Source of the DNA: Clostridia bacterium
GTDB taxonomy: Bacteria; Bacillota; Clostridia; Oscillospirales; CAG-272
NCBI GenBank assembly: GCA_017501545.1
Contig: JAFVWS010000029.1
Span: 1-41,553 of the forward strand
DNA: 41,553 nucleotides
Direction of reading: 5' to 3'
In this document: positions 9,310-16,048 of the stretch, piece after piece
Position numbering within the stretch: the first letter of the stretch is position 1
Layout of the letters: each line of letters starts with the position of its first letter
Position numbers and translations under genes: made by a program
Notes under the pieces: model-generated
Told to the model about the DNA's origin: nothing
Databases searched by the model: none
Seen by the model: the letters and a program-made list of their open reading frames with translations, nothing else

Positions 9310-9822
9310 CTATTCCTTATAAAATATACTGTTAAATTTCGTATGCAATAAATCATCTTTCAAATATTTCACATCACAAGCATAGTGCTCTGTAATTACA
9401 ACTGGTTTGTCTACACGTACAAAGCCATATTTTTCATAAAACCTTTGCGCCCTTGTCATATTATCAAGAGTTTCTAAGTAACAGCTCTTATAATATTTTT
9501 TTGCATAATCAAGCGCAAGCTGCATAAGCTTATGTGCAACTCCCGTACCTCTTGCCTCTGGTAAGCAATACATTTTTTGCAGTTCGCAAATGCCGTTTCC
9601 TAAATTTCCTATTCCAGTGCCACCAACGATTTTTCCATTTTCATCCTCTATTACCCAGTATTTATTTCCTTCACTGTTGTAAATTTCAGAAAACCTACCA
9701 AGATCCGGATCTGCCCAAGCAGTACCCTCATGGTTTCCGCCATATTCTATAAGACAAGCTCTTATTACCTTTTCAACGGCTTTGTTGTCTTTTTCTTCTA
9801 TTTCTCTGATTATGTAATTCAT
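9310..9822 (-). CDS. GNAT-family N-acetyltransferase
   Basis: A 170-residue GNAT. The acetyl-CoA loop is KMYCLPEARGTGVAHKLM (motif A, R-x-x-G-x-G/A form), followed by CYLETLDNMTRAQRFYEKYGF (motif B with the usual YEKYGF end). The ATG at 9822 with GAGAG upstream is preferred, because the longer frame would read into the end of the methyltransferase gene. Its start lies 10 bases after the end of the rlmD-like gene and its stop 10 bases before the lipoprotein start, so it is an operon member. The acceptor amine cannot be told. Confidence 0.85.
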   Translation of the reverse strand: MNYIIREIEEKDNKAVEKVIRACLIEYGGNHEGTAWADPDLGRFSEIYNSEGNKYWVIEDENGKIVGGTGIGNLGNGICELQKMYCLPEARGTGVAHKLMQLALDYAKKYYKSCYLETLDNMTRAQRFYEKYGFVRVDKPVVITEHYACDVKYLKDDLLHTKFNSIFYKE

Positions 9823-9832
9823 TTTTCTCTCA

Positions 9833-10975
9833 CTAATTACTTTTTCTTTCAAGACGCACAACACATTCAATATGATTTGTATAAGGGAACATATCCACTG
9901 GTTGAATGCTTCTTACATTATAACCTGCTTTAGATAATATAGAAAGATCTCTTTCAAGTGTCTCTAGATTGCAGGATATATAAACTACGCGCTTAGGATA
10001 AAGTGCAGTTAGACTTTTTAAAAACTCTTTACTGCATCCTGCACGCGGTGGATCGGCAATTACAACATCTATTGTCTCTTTTTTCTTTGCAAGCTTGGTC
10101 ATAAATTCACCTGCATCCTCGTTATAAAAGGTTGCATTTTCTATGTGATTTAATGCAGCATTTGCTTTTGCATCGTTTGTAGCATCACAGTTAAGCTCAA
10201 CGCCGATTATTCTCTTGGCCTTATTTGCCATTGTTAAGCCTATTGTACCAGTCCCGCAATACGCATCAAGAACTGTCTCGTTTCCTGTTAGTCTAGAGCA
10301 ATCCTTCGCAATGCTATATAACACCTCTGCTTGAAGCGAGTTTACTTGATAAAAGGAATTTGGGCTAATTCTAAAATTCAACCCACACAGCTCATCGGTT
10401 ATATAACCTTTTCCATATAAGGCGGTATTATTTTTTCCAAGAAAAAGCGGTGTGTCTGTTGGGTTTACATTCCAAACAACAGTTGTTATTTCTTTATGTA
10501 TATTTGTTAAATCTCTTGTGAAATCTTCCTTTGATAAAAACTCACCATCTGCTGTAACAATTACAACCATTATCTCGCCAGATTTAAAGCCCTTTCGCAC
10601 AAGTACGTGTCGAACAAAGCCCTTTTGTGTATGCAAATCATATGCTTTTAGCTTATACTTAAGTAAAAGCTTTCTTACAGTTTGAACAATGCCTTCAGCA
10701 CATTTGTCTTCAAGCATACAATTCTTTACTTCAACTACTTTCTGAGTAGTAGATTGATATATACCAGATAGTATTCTGCCATTTTTGTATGTAAATGCAT
10801 ATTGAGACTTATTTCTATAATTGAAAGGGGTTTCCATGCCTATTATTTCCTTGACATGACAAAAGCGCCCTAGTAAACGAATCATTTTCACTTGTTTCAG
10901 CTGTAATTGCTCTTTATAGGTAAGATTTTGCAATTGACAACCACTACATTTTTTCGAATATGGACATCTTTCCAT
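9833..10975 (-). CDS. TrmA/RlmD-family 23S rRNA (uracil-C5)-methyltransferase, TRAM-less
   Basis: A 380-residue SAM-dependent RNA m5U methyltransferase. The Fe-S cysteines are visible at the very N-terminus (C4, C10, C13 in MERCPYSKKCSGCQ), with a fourth around KNCMLEDKC. The SAM site is VLDAYCGTGTIGL, then IADPPRAGCS. The catalytic cysteine is in VYISCNLETLERDL, and the end is DMFPYTNHIECVVRLERK. There is no N-terminal TRAM domain, unlike the paralogue at 12389-13675. A ribosome site (AAGGAG) precedes the ATG. The target uridine cannot be assigned; Gram-positive relatives modify U747 and U1939. Confidence 0.88.
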   Translation of the reverse strand: MERCPYSKKCSGCQLQNLTYKEQLQLKQVKMIRLLGRFCHVKEIIGMETPFNYRNKSQYAFTYKNGRILSGIYQSTTQKVVEVKNCMLEDKCAEGIVQTVRKLLLKYKLKAYDLHTQKGFVRHVLVRKGFKSGEIMVVIVTADGEFLSKEDFTRDLTNIHKEITTVVWNVNPTDTPLFLGKNNTALYGKGYITDELCGLNFRISPNSFYQVNSLQAEVLYSIAKDCSRLTGNETVLDAYCGTGTIGLTMANKAKRIIGVELNCDATNDAKANAALNHIENATFYNEDAGEFMTKLAKKKETIDVVIADPPRAGCSKEFLKSLTALYPKRVVYISCNLETLERDLSILSKAGYNVRSIQPVDMFPYTNHIECVVRLERKSN

Positions 10976-11005
10976 TAGGCGCTTTCTCCTTTCGTTTTTG
11001 TTTAA

Positions 11006-11068
11006 TTATTGTTTTTGGGACAGACAAACGACACTCTCGACGTGGGTCATAAGACCAAAAGGTATATT
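11006..11068 (-). pseudogene. Orphan 3'-end fragment of an rlmD/TrmA-family gene
   Basis: Reading the minus strand gives NIPFGLMTHVESVVCLSQ then KQ and a stop. The core THVESVVCL is the conserved C-terminus of TrmA/RlmD enzymes and nearly matches the SHVESVVCL of the intact gene ending at 12389. DNA identity is highest over CACGTCGAG. No start codon, SAM site or catalytic motif remains. It lies 1.35 kb from the intact 3' end, on the other side of the SGNH/four-helix cassette, which suggests a displaced target-gene end left by an integration event. Confidence 0.6.
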
Positions 11069-11110
11069 TTTATGCCAAAAACGGGGTTGTAAGTCCAGAA
11101 GGTATATTTT
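11044..11110. repeat. Two-copy imperfect tandem repeat, 27-base units
   Basis: Units at 11044-11070 and 11084-11110 share about 23 of 27 bases, both ending AAGGTATATTTT. The first unit includes part of the orphan rlmD tail; the second runs into the stop codon of the SGNH hydrolase gene. The 40-base period suggests a small duplication at the edge of the inserted cassette. Confidence 0.7.
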
Positions 11111-11738
11111 ATTCTGTTTCCCACAGAGGAATATCTTTTAGCTTGCTCCAAACAAAGTTACCCATGTTTTTTCCGCCGAGCTTGTTCAAGTGAATGTTAT
11201 CTTTTTGATAATCTCTCGCTTTCACGCGAGCGTAGCCAAAACCGGCTTCGCAAAACACATTAATCACAGGAACACCGTTTAACTTCGCCACACGCTCTAT
11301 TATTTCGGCAAATTCAAATTGGGTTATTTTTCTACTTTCAATTACTGTCTCGGGTTCCTTGTCATTCCCACCGATCATAATAATAACAACGATCTGCGCC
11401 TTGGTATTTTCTTGTAAGTACCTTAAACACTGATTGAAGCAACCGCAGAAGGATTGATCGTCCGTGTCATAGATATTTCCTACCATGGCTCCCTCGTTCG
11501 GCAAAACCTCAAGTGTGATAAGGTCCGCATTTTCCTTGCCGTCATCCATATTCATCACGGCGCGCTTGGTGTTACCTTTGCCATAACCGTCAGGTGTCAG
11601 GCATCCCCCGGGAATGCCGAGATTTACAACGGTCATACCCGAAAGCTCTTCCACAACGGGAACGTATTCTCCTTGCTTAATGCTTGTCATCGAGGTACCA
11701 TAAGCATACCACTGTTTACCATTCCAGTGATTGTTCAT
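11109..11738 (-). CDS. SGNH/GDSL-family hydrolase
   Basis: A 209-residue SGNH esterase/lipase-fold protein. The nucleophile block is YAYGTSMTS near residue 12-20, the Gly/oxyanion region NLGIPGG follows, the Asn block is MIGGND, and the catalytic Asp-His pair is in KDNIHLNKLGG near the C-terminus. The ATG with AAGGAG upstream is preferred over the in-frame start at 11813, which would reach towards the four-helix gene. There is no signal peptide, so it is probably cytoplasmic. Base composition is visibly GC-richer than flanking genes, and it is paired with a four-helix-bundle gene; together with the flanking repeats this suggests an acquired cassette. Substrate unknown. Confidence 0.8.
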   Translation of the reverse strand: MNNHWNGKQWYAYGTSMTSIKQGEYVPVVEELSGMTVVNLGIPGGCLTPDGYGKGNTKRAVMNMDDGKENADLITLEVLPNEGAMVGNIYDTDDQSFCGCFNQCLRYLQENTKAQIVVIIMIGGNDKEPETVIESRKITQFEFAEIIERVAKLNGVPVINVFCEAGFGYARVKARDYQKDNIHLNKLGGKNMGNFVWSKLKDIPLWETE

Positions 11739-11819
11739 TTTGTTCTCCTTTTTTCGATATGTTATACTAAACAGCTGTAAATTGTATTTTCGAGTTTTGC
11801 TCAAAAGTAACATTTGTCC

Positions 11820-12173
11820 CTATGCGTTTTCCTTTGCGGTGGTGATGGATTTCACAAGCATACGGCGGATAACACCACATTCTTGCAAAAGGTCTTTGGC
11901 AATTTGCTCGCTAATTGCATTTGAGCCGACAAGCATTTCAATCCAATATTCCGTCTCGCCACATTCTTTGAGTGCTATATGAAATTTGTTTATAAAGTCG
12001 GCTTTGCTTGCCGCATAGTTTGCCTCGTGAATATTTGCTCCGATAGAGGTCGAACTCCTTACAATTTGATTGACAAGCACACCTCTGCCCTTACGAGTAT
12101 CTACCTCATCGCAGACAGCGATTATATGTAAGGCAAGAGCTTTTGCTCTTGTACGCAATTCGGAATCTTTCAT
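11820..12173 (-). CDS. Four-helix-bundle protein (23S rRNA intervening-sequence/Avd-like family)
   Basis: A 117-residue all-helical protein with the family signature RSSTSIGANIHEANYAAS (about 38-55) and FHIALKECGETEYWIEML (about 63-80). This family is found inside 23S rRNA intervening sequences and is related to the Avd accessory protein of diversity-generating retroelements. Here there is no rRNA, reverse transcriptase or variable repeat nearby. Instead the gene abuts a dense hairpin array on its 5' side (12198-12430). The ribosome site GGAG precedes the ATG. It is GC-richer than the core genes. The family is often mobile or repeat-associated; the molecular function is unsettled. Confidence 0.88.
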   Translation of the reverse strand: MKDSELRTRAKALALHIIAVCDEVDTRKGRGVLVNQIVRSSTSIGANIHEANYAASKADFINKFHIALKECGETEYWIEMLVGSNAISEQIAKDLLQECGVIRRMLVKSITTAKENA

Positions 12174-12197
12174 ATTTTTTCTCCTTCGGATTCATTG

Positions 12198-12430
12198 GTG
12201 AATTTACTCGCTCTCGCTCGTAGTGAAGTTGTTCGCTTTTACTCACAGTGAAGTTTTGCTCGTTTTACTCGCAAAGTGAAGTTAAGTTCGCTCTAAACTA
12301 TCATTCACTTGCGCCACTCGTGGCGCAAACTTCACTTCGGTGGTAGCCGAAACTTCACTGCTTGCAACTTCACTCGCCGTAGGCGAACTTAGTTGTCGAG
12401 TCGTCGTGTGAGACACACGACGGACTCGAC
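12198..12430. repeat. Array of distinct hairpins separated by the word GTGAAGTT / AACTTCAC
   Basis: The word GTGAAGTT occurs at 12223, 12248 and 12276 (with a diverged copy at 12198). After a centre near 12284-12308 its complement AACTTCAC occurs at 12328, 12351 and 12366 (diverged at 12386). Between words lie unrelated self-complementary inserts: a 9-bp stem at 12309-12328, a 5-bp stem at 12336-12351 and a 5-bp stem at 12374-12386. A long hairpin at 12395-12430 closes the array and includes the end of the rlmD-like gene. Spacing is 15-28 bases. Confidence 0.85.
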
Positions 12431-13675
12431 GTGACTTGTTCTTGGGAACATATTAAACGGATATAGTGGTGATGATATTTTATAATCGCTTAAAAGTGAT
12501 TTTATATCTCGCGCTAATGTGTCCGGATTGCAAGAAACATAGACTATGCGCTTTGGCTTTAGTCTTAAAAGCGTTTCAATCATCAAAGATGAACAGCCCT
12601 TACGTGGTGGATCAATTATGCAGGTGTCAACTTTTTTATTAAAGTTTTTAGCATCTGTAGCTTCAAAGCTTATATTCTCTATTTCGTTCAATTTAGCATT
12701 AAATTTTGCATCCTTCACTGCGTCCTCAACTATTTCAACACCATAGACCGTTGCGCCAGTTTTTTTGGCGCAAATAATGCCTATTGTACCAGTTCCACAG
12801 AAAAGGTCTGCGCATACATCTCCCTTTGAAAGCTGTGCAAGCTCTATTGCCTTTTCGTATAGAGTCTTTGCGCAGTTAGGATTCACTTGATAAAAGGATT
12901 TGGGTGAAATTCTAAACCTTAAGCCACATAACTCGTCGAAAATGTAGCCATCTCCGTATAACGTTTTAAATTTTACGTTTTCGAGTGCAAAATCCTTATC
13001 GTTATAAACGGAATAAAGTATAGTTTTCACATTTGGAAAATGCGAAATTAAGCTTGATGCATAGCTAAAAAGGTCAGTTTGTTTATAAAATATAGGGCAA
13101 ACCATAATTTCTGGCGTTTTTTGAGAGCTTTTGCGCATGTATATCGCCCTTAGCGAGCTACCCGATAACTCTTTTACAGTAAAGCTTGCAATTTGATCAA
13201 ACACATCATCGTTTAGCTTACAAGCTACGTGTGGAACAATTTTATTAGTTCCACCTTGCATATATCCATATTGATTATTTTCAACAAATAAAACAACCTT
13301 ATTTCTATATTTTTCCTTAGCCGGACATATGGTGTCCTCTACATCTATCTCTATGCCACGCTTTTTCATTGTGGAAAGGACGTATTTTCTTTTTATGTCG
13401 TTTTCATTTTCAAGCGTTGTATGTAAAAAGCAACACCCACCGCACGCCTCGTACGCATCACAGCACGGTAATGCTCTGTCTTCTGAAAAGGAAGCATTAT
13501 CTGTCTTTTCTGCATAGGCATAGCTTGGAAACGCTCTTGTTATTTTTACACTACATTTTTCCCTTGGTAACGCGTCCTTAACAAAAACGACCATACCATT
13601 AATATGACATACGCCATTACCAAAAATGTTGCACTCTTCAATTTCTGTATGATGAACAGAATTAATTTCAAGCAT
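12389..13675 (-). CDS. TrmA/RlmD-family 23S rRNA (uracil-C5)-methyltransferase with TRAM domain
   Basis: A 428-residue m5U RNA methyltransferase. The TRAM RNA-binding domain occupies about residues 5-58. The Fe-S cysteines are in CCDAYEACGGCC (71-82) with a fourth in VPHVACKLND. Motifs include CADLFCGTGTIGI (SAM), IIDPPRKGCS, and YVSCNPDTLARDI with the catalytic Cys. The C-terminus FPRTSHVESVVCLTRRLDN overlaps a long palindrome, so its last residues are encoded by an inverted copy of the preceding codons. The ribosome site GGGAGG precedes the ATG. Divergent from the RlmA-like gene with overlapping promoters. One of two paralogues here; one probably targets U1939 and the other U747, unproven. 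Confidence 0.9.
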   Translation of the reverse strand: MLEINSVHHTEIEECNIFGNGVCHINGMVVFVKDALPREKCSVKITRAFPSYAYAEKTDNASFSEDRALPCCDAYEACGGCCFLHTTLENENDIKRKYVLSTMKKRGIEIDVEDTICPAKEKYRNKVVLFVENNQYGYMQGGTNKIVPHVACKLNDDVFDQIASFTVKELSGSSLRAIYMRKSSQKTPEIMVCPIFYKQTDLFSYASSLISHFPNVKTILYSVYNDKDFALENVKFKTLYGDGYIFDELCGLRFRISPKSFYQVNPNCAKTLYEKAIELAQLSKGDVCADLFCGTGTIGIICAKKTGATVYGVEIVEDAVKDAKFNAKLNEIENISFEATDAKNFNKKVDTCIIDPPRKGCSSLMIETLLRLKPKRIVYVSCNPDTLARDIKSLLSDYKISSPLYPFNMFPRTSHVESVVCLTRRLDN

Positions 13676-13692
13676 TTTGTGCTTCCTCCCTC

Positions 13693-13721
13693 TTGAAAAG
13701 AATTATCAAACATATTATAAT
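13693..13721 (+). promoter_or_regulatory. Promoter of the RlmA-like methyltransferase
   Basis: TTGAAA (13693-13698), 17 bases, TATAAT (13716-13721). Its -10 overlaps the -10 of the opposing rlmD promoter, so both cannot be occupied at once. Confidence 0.7.
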
Positions 13722-13742
13722 ATATTTAGTTATAAATTTCAA
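13714..13742 (-). promoter_or_regulatory. Promoter of the TRAM-containing rlmD-like gene
   Basis: On the minus strand TTGAAA (13737-13742), 17 bases, TATAAT (13714-13719). It faces the plus-strand promoter with the two -10 boxes offset by two bases. Confidence 0.7.
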
Positions 13743-13762
13743 CTCTGAAAGGGGGATATTTA

Positions 13763-14581
13763 ATGTTTTTATGTCCTATTTGCGCAAAAGAGCTATCAAA
13801 ATGCGAAAGCACGTTAAAATGTGCGTCAAATCACTCATTTGACTACTCAAAAAGCGGATACGTAAACTTATTAAACCCTGGAAAGATGAACAATGCCAAG
13901 GCTGGAGACTCAAAGGAAATGATTCGTGCGAGGACTGAATTTTTCGAATCTGGCGCTTACTCAAAAATACGCGACATGCTTTGCACTCTTGTTTCCTCGT
14001 TAAAAAATAATATAGTAGTTGATGCAGGCTGTGGCGAGGGCTATTATACTTATGGACTTGCAAAAGCTATGCCAGATTCATACGTTATCGGCTTTGATAT
14101 GTCAAAGTTCGGATGTGAGCACGCATCAAAGGTAGCAAAGCGCGAGGGACTTTTTAATCTTAGCTATGCCGTTTCAAACATATTCTCAATGCCTCTTGCA
14201 AGCGAATACGCTGATATAGTAGTTAGCTTATTTGCTCCTGTTGCCAGCGAGGAATTTTATAGAATTTTAAGAAATGGTGGGCATTTAATTGTTGCTTCAG
14301 CAGGTATTAAGCATTTAGACGGGCTTAAAATGGCTCTTTATGACGATGTGTACCCTAACGAGGAAAAGTTTCCTATATACGAGGGGCTTGAGCTTTTAAG
14401 AGTTGAAAATTTAAAATACTCTACCACTATCAGTGGTAATGGTACGATTAAAGCGCTATTTACTATGACTCCGTATTATCACAGAACATCACTAAGTGAC
14501 AAGGAAAAACTAAATAGTGTAAGCGAAATAAGCACCACGATCGAGGTTAATTTTGCTATTTACAAAAAGCAAAATTTTTAA
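13763..14581 (+). CDS. RlmA-like 23S rRNA (guanine-N1)-methyltransferase
   Basis: A 272-residue SAM-dependent methyltransferase of the RlmA/RrmA type. A zinc site is formed by C4, C7, C20 and H24 (CPIC...KCASNH), followed by the family motif SFDYSKSGYVNLL. The SAM-binding motif VVDAGCGEGYYTYGL lies at about 92-106, and the acidic ribose-binding residue is in IGFDMSK. RlmA enzymes methylate G745 in Gram-negatives or G748 in Gram-positives, the latter linked to macrolide response. A ribosome site (AAGGGGG) precedes the ATG. It is divergent from the rlmD-like gene, so two 23S rRNA modifiers share one control region. Confidence 0.82.
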   Translation: MFLCPICAKELSKCESTLKCASNHSFDYSKSGYVNLLNPGKMNNAKAGDSKEMIRARTEFFESGAYSKIRDMLCTLVSSLKNNIVVDAGCGEGYYTYGLAKAMPDSYVIGFDMSKFGCEHASKVAKREGLFNLSYAVSNIFSMPLASEYADIVVSLFAPVASEEFYRILRNGGHLIVASAGIKHLDGLKMALYDDVYPNEEKFPIYEGLELLRVENLKYSTTISGNGTIKALFTMTPYYHRTSLSDKEKLNSVSEISTTIEVNFAIYKKQNF

Positions 14582-14589
14582 TTTTATTA

Positions 14590-14618
14590 TTGACTTTAAG
14601 CTTTTGATTTGATATCAT
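14590..14618 (+). promoter_or_regulatory. Promoter of the unknown membrane protein gene
   Basis: TTGACT (14590-14595), 17 bases, TATCAT (14613-14618), with TGA directly before the -10. Confidence 0.65.
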
Positions 14619-14660
14619 ATATTTATAGATGTTAGACATTTGACTATTTTGGAGGTAAAG

Positions 14661-14680
14661 GAAAATATTTTAGTATTTTC
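14661..14680 (+). promoter_or_regulatory. Leader hairpin between ribosome site and start codon
   Basis: GAAAATA and TATTTTC (7-bp stem, loop TTTTAG) exactly fill the gap between a consensus ribosome site GGAGGTAAAG (14651-14660) and the start region. Folded, it would bring the ribosome site next to a two-codon ATG-ATA-TAA frame (14682) that ends one base before the real ATG at 14692. Confidence 0.5.
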
Positions 14681-14691
14681 TATGATATAAA

Positions 14692-15312
14692 ATGCAAATT
14701 TCACCAGACAAGCGTTCATTAAAAATTGGCGAAGTAAGGCTTACATGGAGAGAGTTTTTATTTATTGCCATTGCTAATGCTTCTGTCATTCTTATTATCA
14801 TTAACGCAATTTTTCACAAAACAGGATTTTGGTGTCACTACCCTATTTTGGGTATGTTTTATAGCTACACAGTCGTATATGCTGCACTTTCAGGCACGGT
14901 AAAGAAGTTTTTATCAAAATTTAGATTGGGAGTATTTATTCTCAACTTTGTTCTTATAGGAGCTTCACTAATACATTATTACGTTGGAGAAAACAAGCAA
15001 AGTGAATTATTCCTATACAATTGGGTTCTACCTGTTATTTTGATACTTACATTATGCGTTATTTTCTCAACAATGTTTTTTAAGTCCGTTTCGCTTTTAA
15101 ACGTGCTTCTTTCATCGGTTTTGATGCTTCCACAAGCAACAGCACTATTTGTAACTGCACTTTTAAGCCATGGGCCTGATAAGATGTTCCCTAACGCATC
15201 ATTTGTATTGACAGTTATTACCTTTGCACTACATGTTTTTGTAATTGTTAACCTTGCATTTTTGTATTTTGTAAAGGTAAAAAACAAGCTTCAGGGCGAA
15301 ATAGATGAATAA
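14692..15312 (+). CDS. Six-helix membrane protein of unknown function
   Basis: A 206-residue protein, not recognised. It has a basic cytoplasmic N-terminus (MQISPDKRSLKIGEVR), about six hydrophobic helices (approximately 24-44, 55-72, 80-97, 108-128, 132-155 and 165-190) and a charged C-terminal tail. In-frame TGA lies three codons upstream, so this ATG is the earliest possible. The nearest good ribosome site is about 30 bases upstream, separated by a hairpin. It has its own promoter and terminator and is therefore probably monocistronic. Nothing in the sequence suggests a substrate. Confidence 0.7.
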   Translation: MQISPDKRSLKIGEVRLTWREFLFIAIANASVILIIINAIFHKTGFWCHYPILGMFYSYTVVYAALSGTVKKFLSKFRLGVFILNFVLIGASLIHYYVGENKQSELFLYNWVLPVILILTLCVIFSTMFFKSVSLLNVLLSSVLMLPQATALFVTALLSHGPDKMFPNASFVLTVITFALHVFVIVNLAFLYFVKVKNKLQGEIDE

Positions 15313-15313
15313 A

Positions 15314-15346
15314 ACAAAAAGCACTTCGTTTGAAGTGCTTTTTTAT
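15314..15346. terminator. Bidirectional terminator
   Basis: AAAAAGCACTTC pairs with GAAGTGCTTTTT across a GTTT loop, with T runs on both strands. It lies between the membrane protein (+) and the S26-type peptidase (-). Confidence 0.88.
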
Positions 15347-15789
15347 TTGAATATTTTATGCTTTATTCGCGAAAGAATTAAACGAATACGTGATTTTCTT
15401 GTTTTTCTATAAAGGCTCTTTATGTATTTTTTATACGCCTTGTCCTCAGTATTTACAGAGTTATCGTTTTTGTATATATTTTTTACAACGGCTAAGATTT
15501 GCTCTCTTTTTATCCCTCTTTCGAGATAATTTTGATTGTCACCGCACATTACATATTCATTTTTGTCAATATACATTACGCGATGCAAAACGAAGGAGCC
15601 ATCAAGCCTTTTATAAAGAACGATATCTGTCTTTTTTATTTCATTTGGTAATACAAGTGACACAGCATCCTCGCCTGGCTTTATAAGTGGTAGCATGCTT
15701 GTACCATATGGGGTTAAGCGAAACTCCCCCCCACTTGAAATTACTTCATCAATAACAGGCCAAAGCTCTGACAATTCAAGCTTATTCAA
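15343..15789 (-). CDS. S24/S26-type signal-peptidase-like protease
   Basis: A protein of about 148 residues with a compact S26 peptidase core. The nucleophile region is LTPYGTSMLPLI, then DIVLYKRLDGSFVLHRVM (candidate general-base Lys and the conserved HRV) and MCGDN. There is no N-terminal membrane helix; the C-terminus is strongly basic (SLYRKTRKSRIRLILSRIKHKIFK) and might bind membrane or RNA. The best start is a TTG at 15789 with AAAGGA eight bases upstream, overlapping the end of the PqqD-like gene by 8 bases; TTG at 15807 is an alternative. As the last gene of a kinase-PqqD-peptidase trio it may process a modified peptide, which is inference. Confidence 0.7.
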   Translation of the reverse strand: MNKLELSELWPVIDEVISSGGEFRLTPYGTSMLPLIKPGEDAVSLVLPNEIKKTDIVLYKRLDGSFVLHRVMYIDKNEYVMCGDNQNYLERGIKREQILAVVKNIYKNDNSVNTEDKAYKKYIKSLYRKTRKSRIRLILSRIKHKIFK

Positions 15790-16048
15790 GAACCTTATCC
15801 TTTTCAAGCTTAGATATAAACATATCTATATCTTGCTTAACTGTTTCTTCTTCTGCGCCCTCAAACTCTGAAAGCATTTTAACAAGAAGCTCCTCCTTAG
15901 TGGCACCCTTTTCAAGCTCCTGCCATAGGAATTTTCCCGTTTCGTTTAAAGTTACCATACCATTAAAGGTTTTGCTTAGCTCACCTACTGCAACAACATA
16001 GGTTTTTCCGCCAACATCTCTTAAAATAAAGCCTTTTTTAATTTTCAT
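15782..16048 (-). CDS. PqqD-family (RiPP recognition element) protein
   Basis: An 88-residue winged-helix PqqD-like protein. The features are MKIKKGFILRDVGGKTYVVA, then LNETGKFLWQELEKGATKEELLVKM, and a final helix FISKLEKDKVLE, the classic PqqD layout. Such domains bind leader peptides of ribosomal natural products and hand them to modifying enzymes. The ATG at 16048 has GGAGG six bases upstream; the longer frame to 16111 would overlap the kinase gene deeply. It overlaps the kinase stop by 11 bases. Partner genes are an HPrK-like kinase and an S26-type protease; no precursor gene is seen beside them. Confidence 0.85.
   Translation of the reverse strand: MKIKKGFILRDVGGKTYVVAVGELSKTFNGMVTLNETGKFLWQELEKGATKEELLVKMLSEFEGAEEETVKQDIDMFISKLEKDKVLE

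Noticed and set aside
11820..12173. Diversity-generating retroelement accessory gene (avd)
   Set aside because: The protein is of the related four-helix family, but no reverse transcriptase, template repeat or variable repeat is present in the window.
12198..12430. CRISPR array
   Set aside because: Repeat words are only 8 bases, inverted halfway, and the inserts are self-complementary rather than spacer-like; no cas genes.
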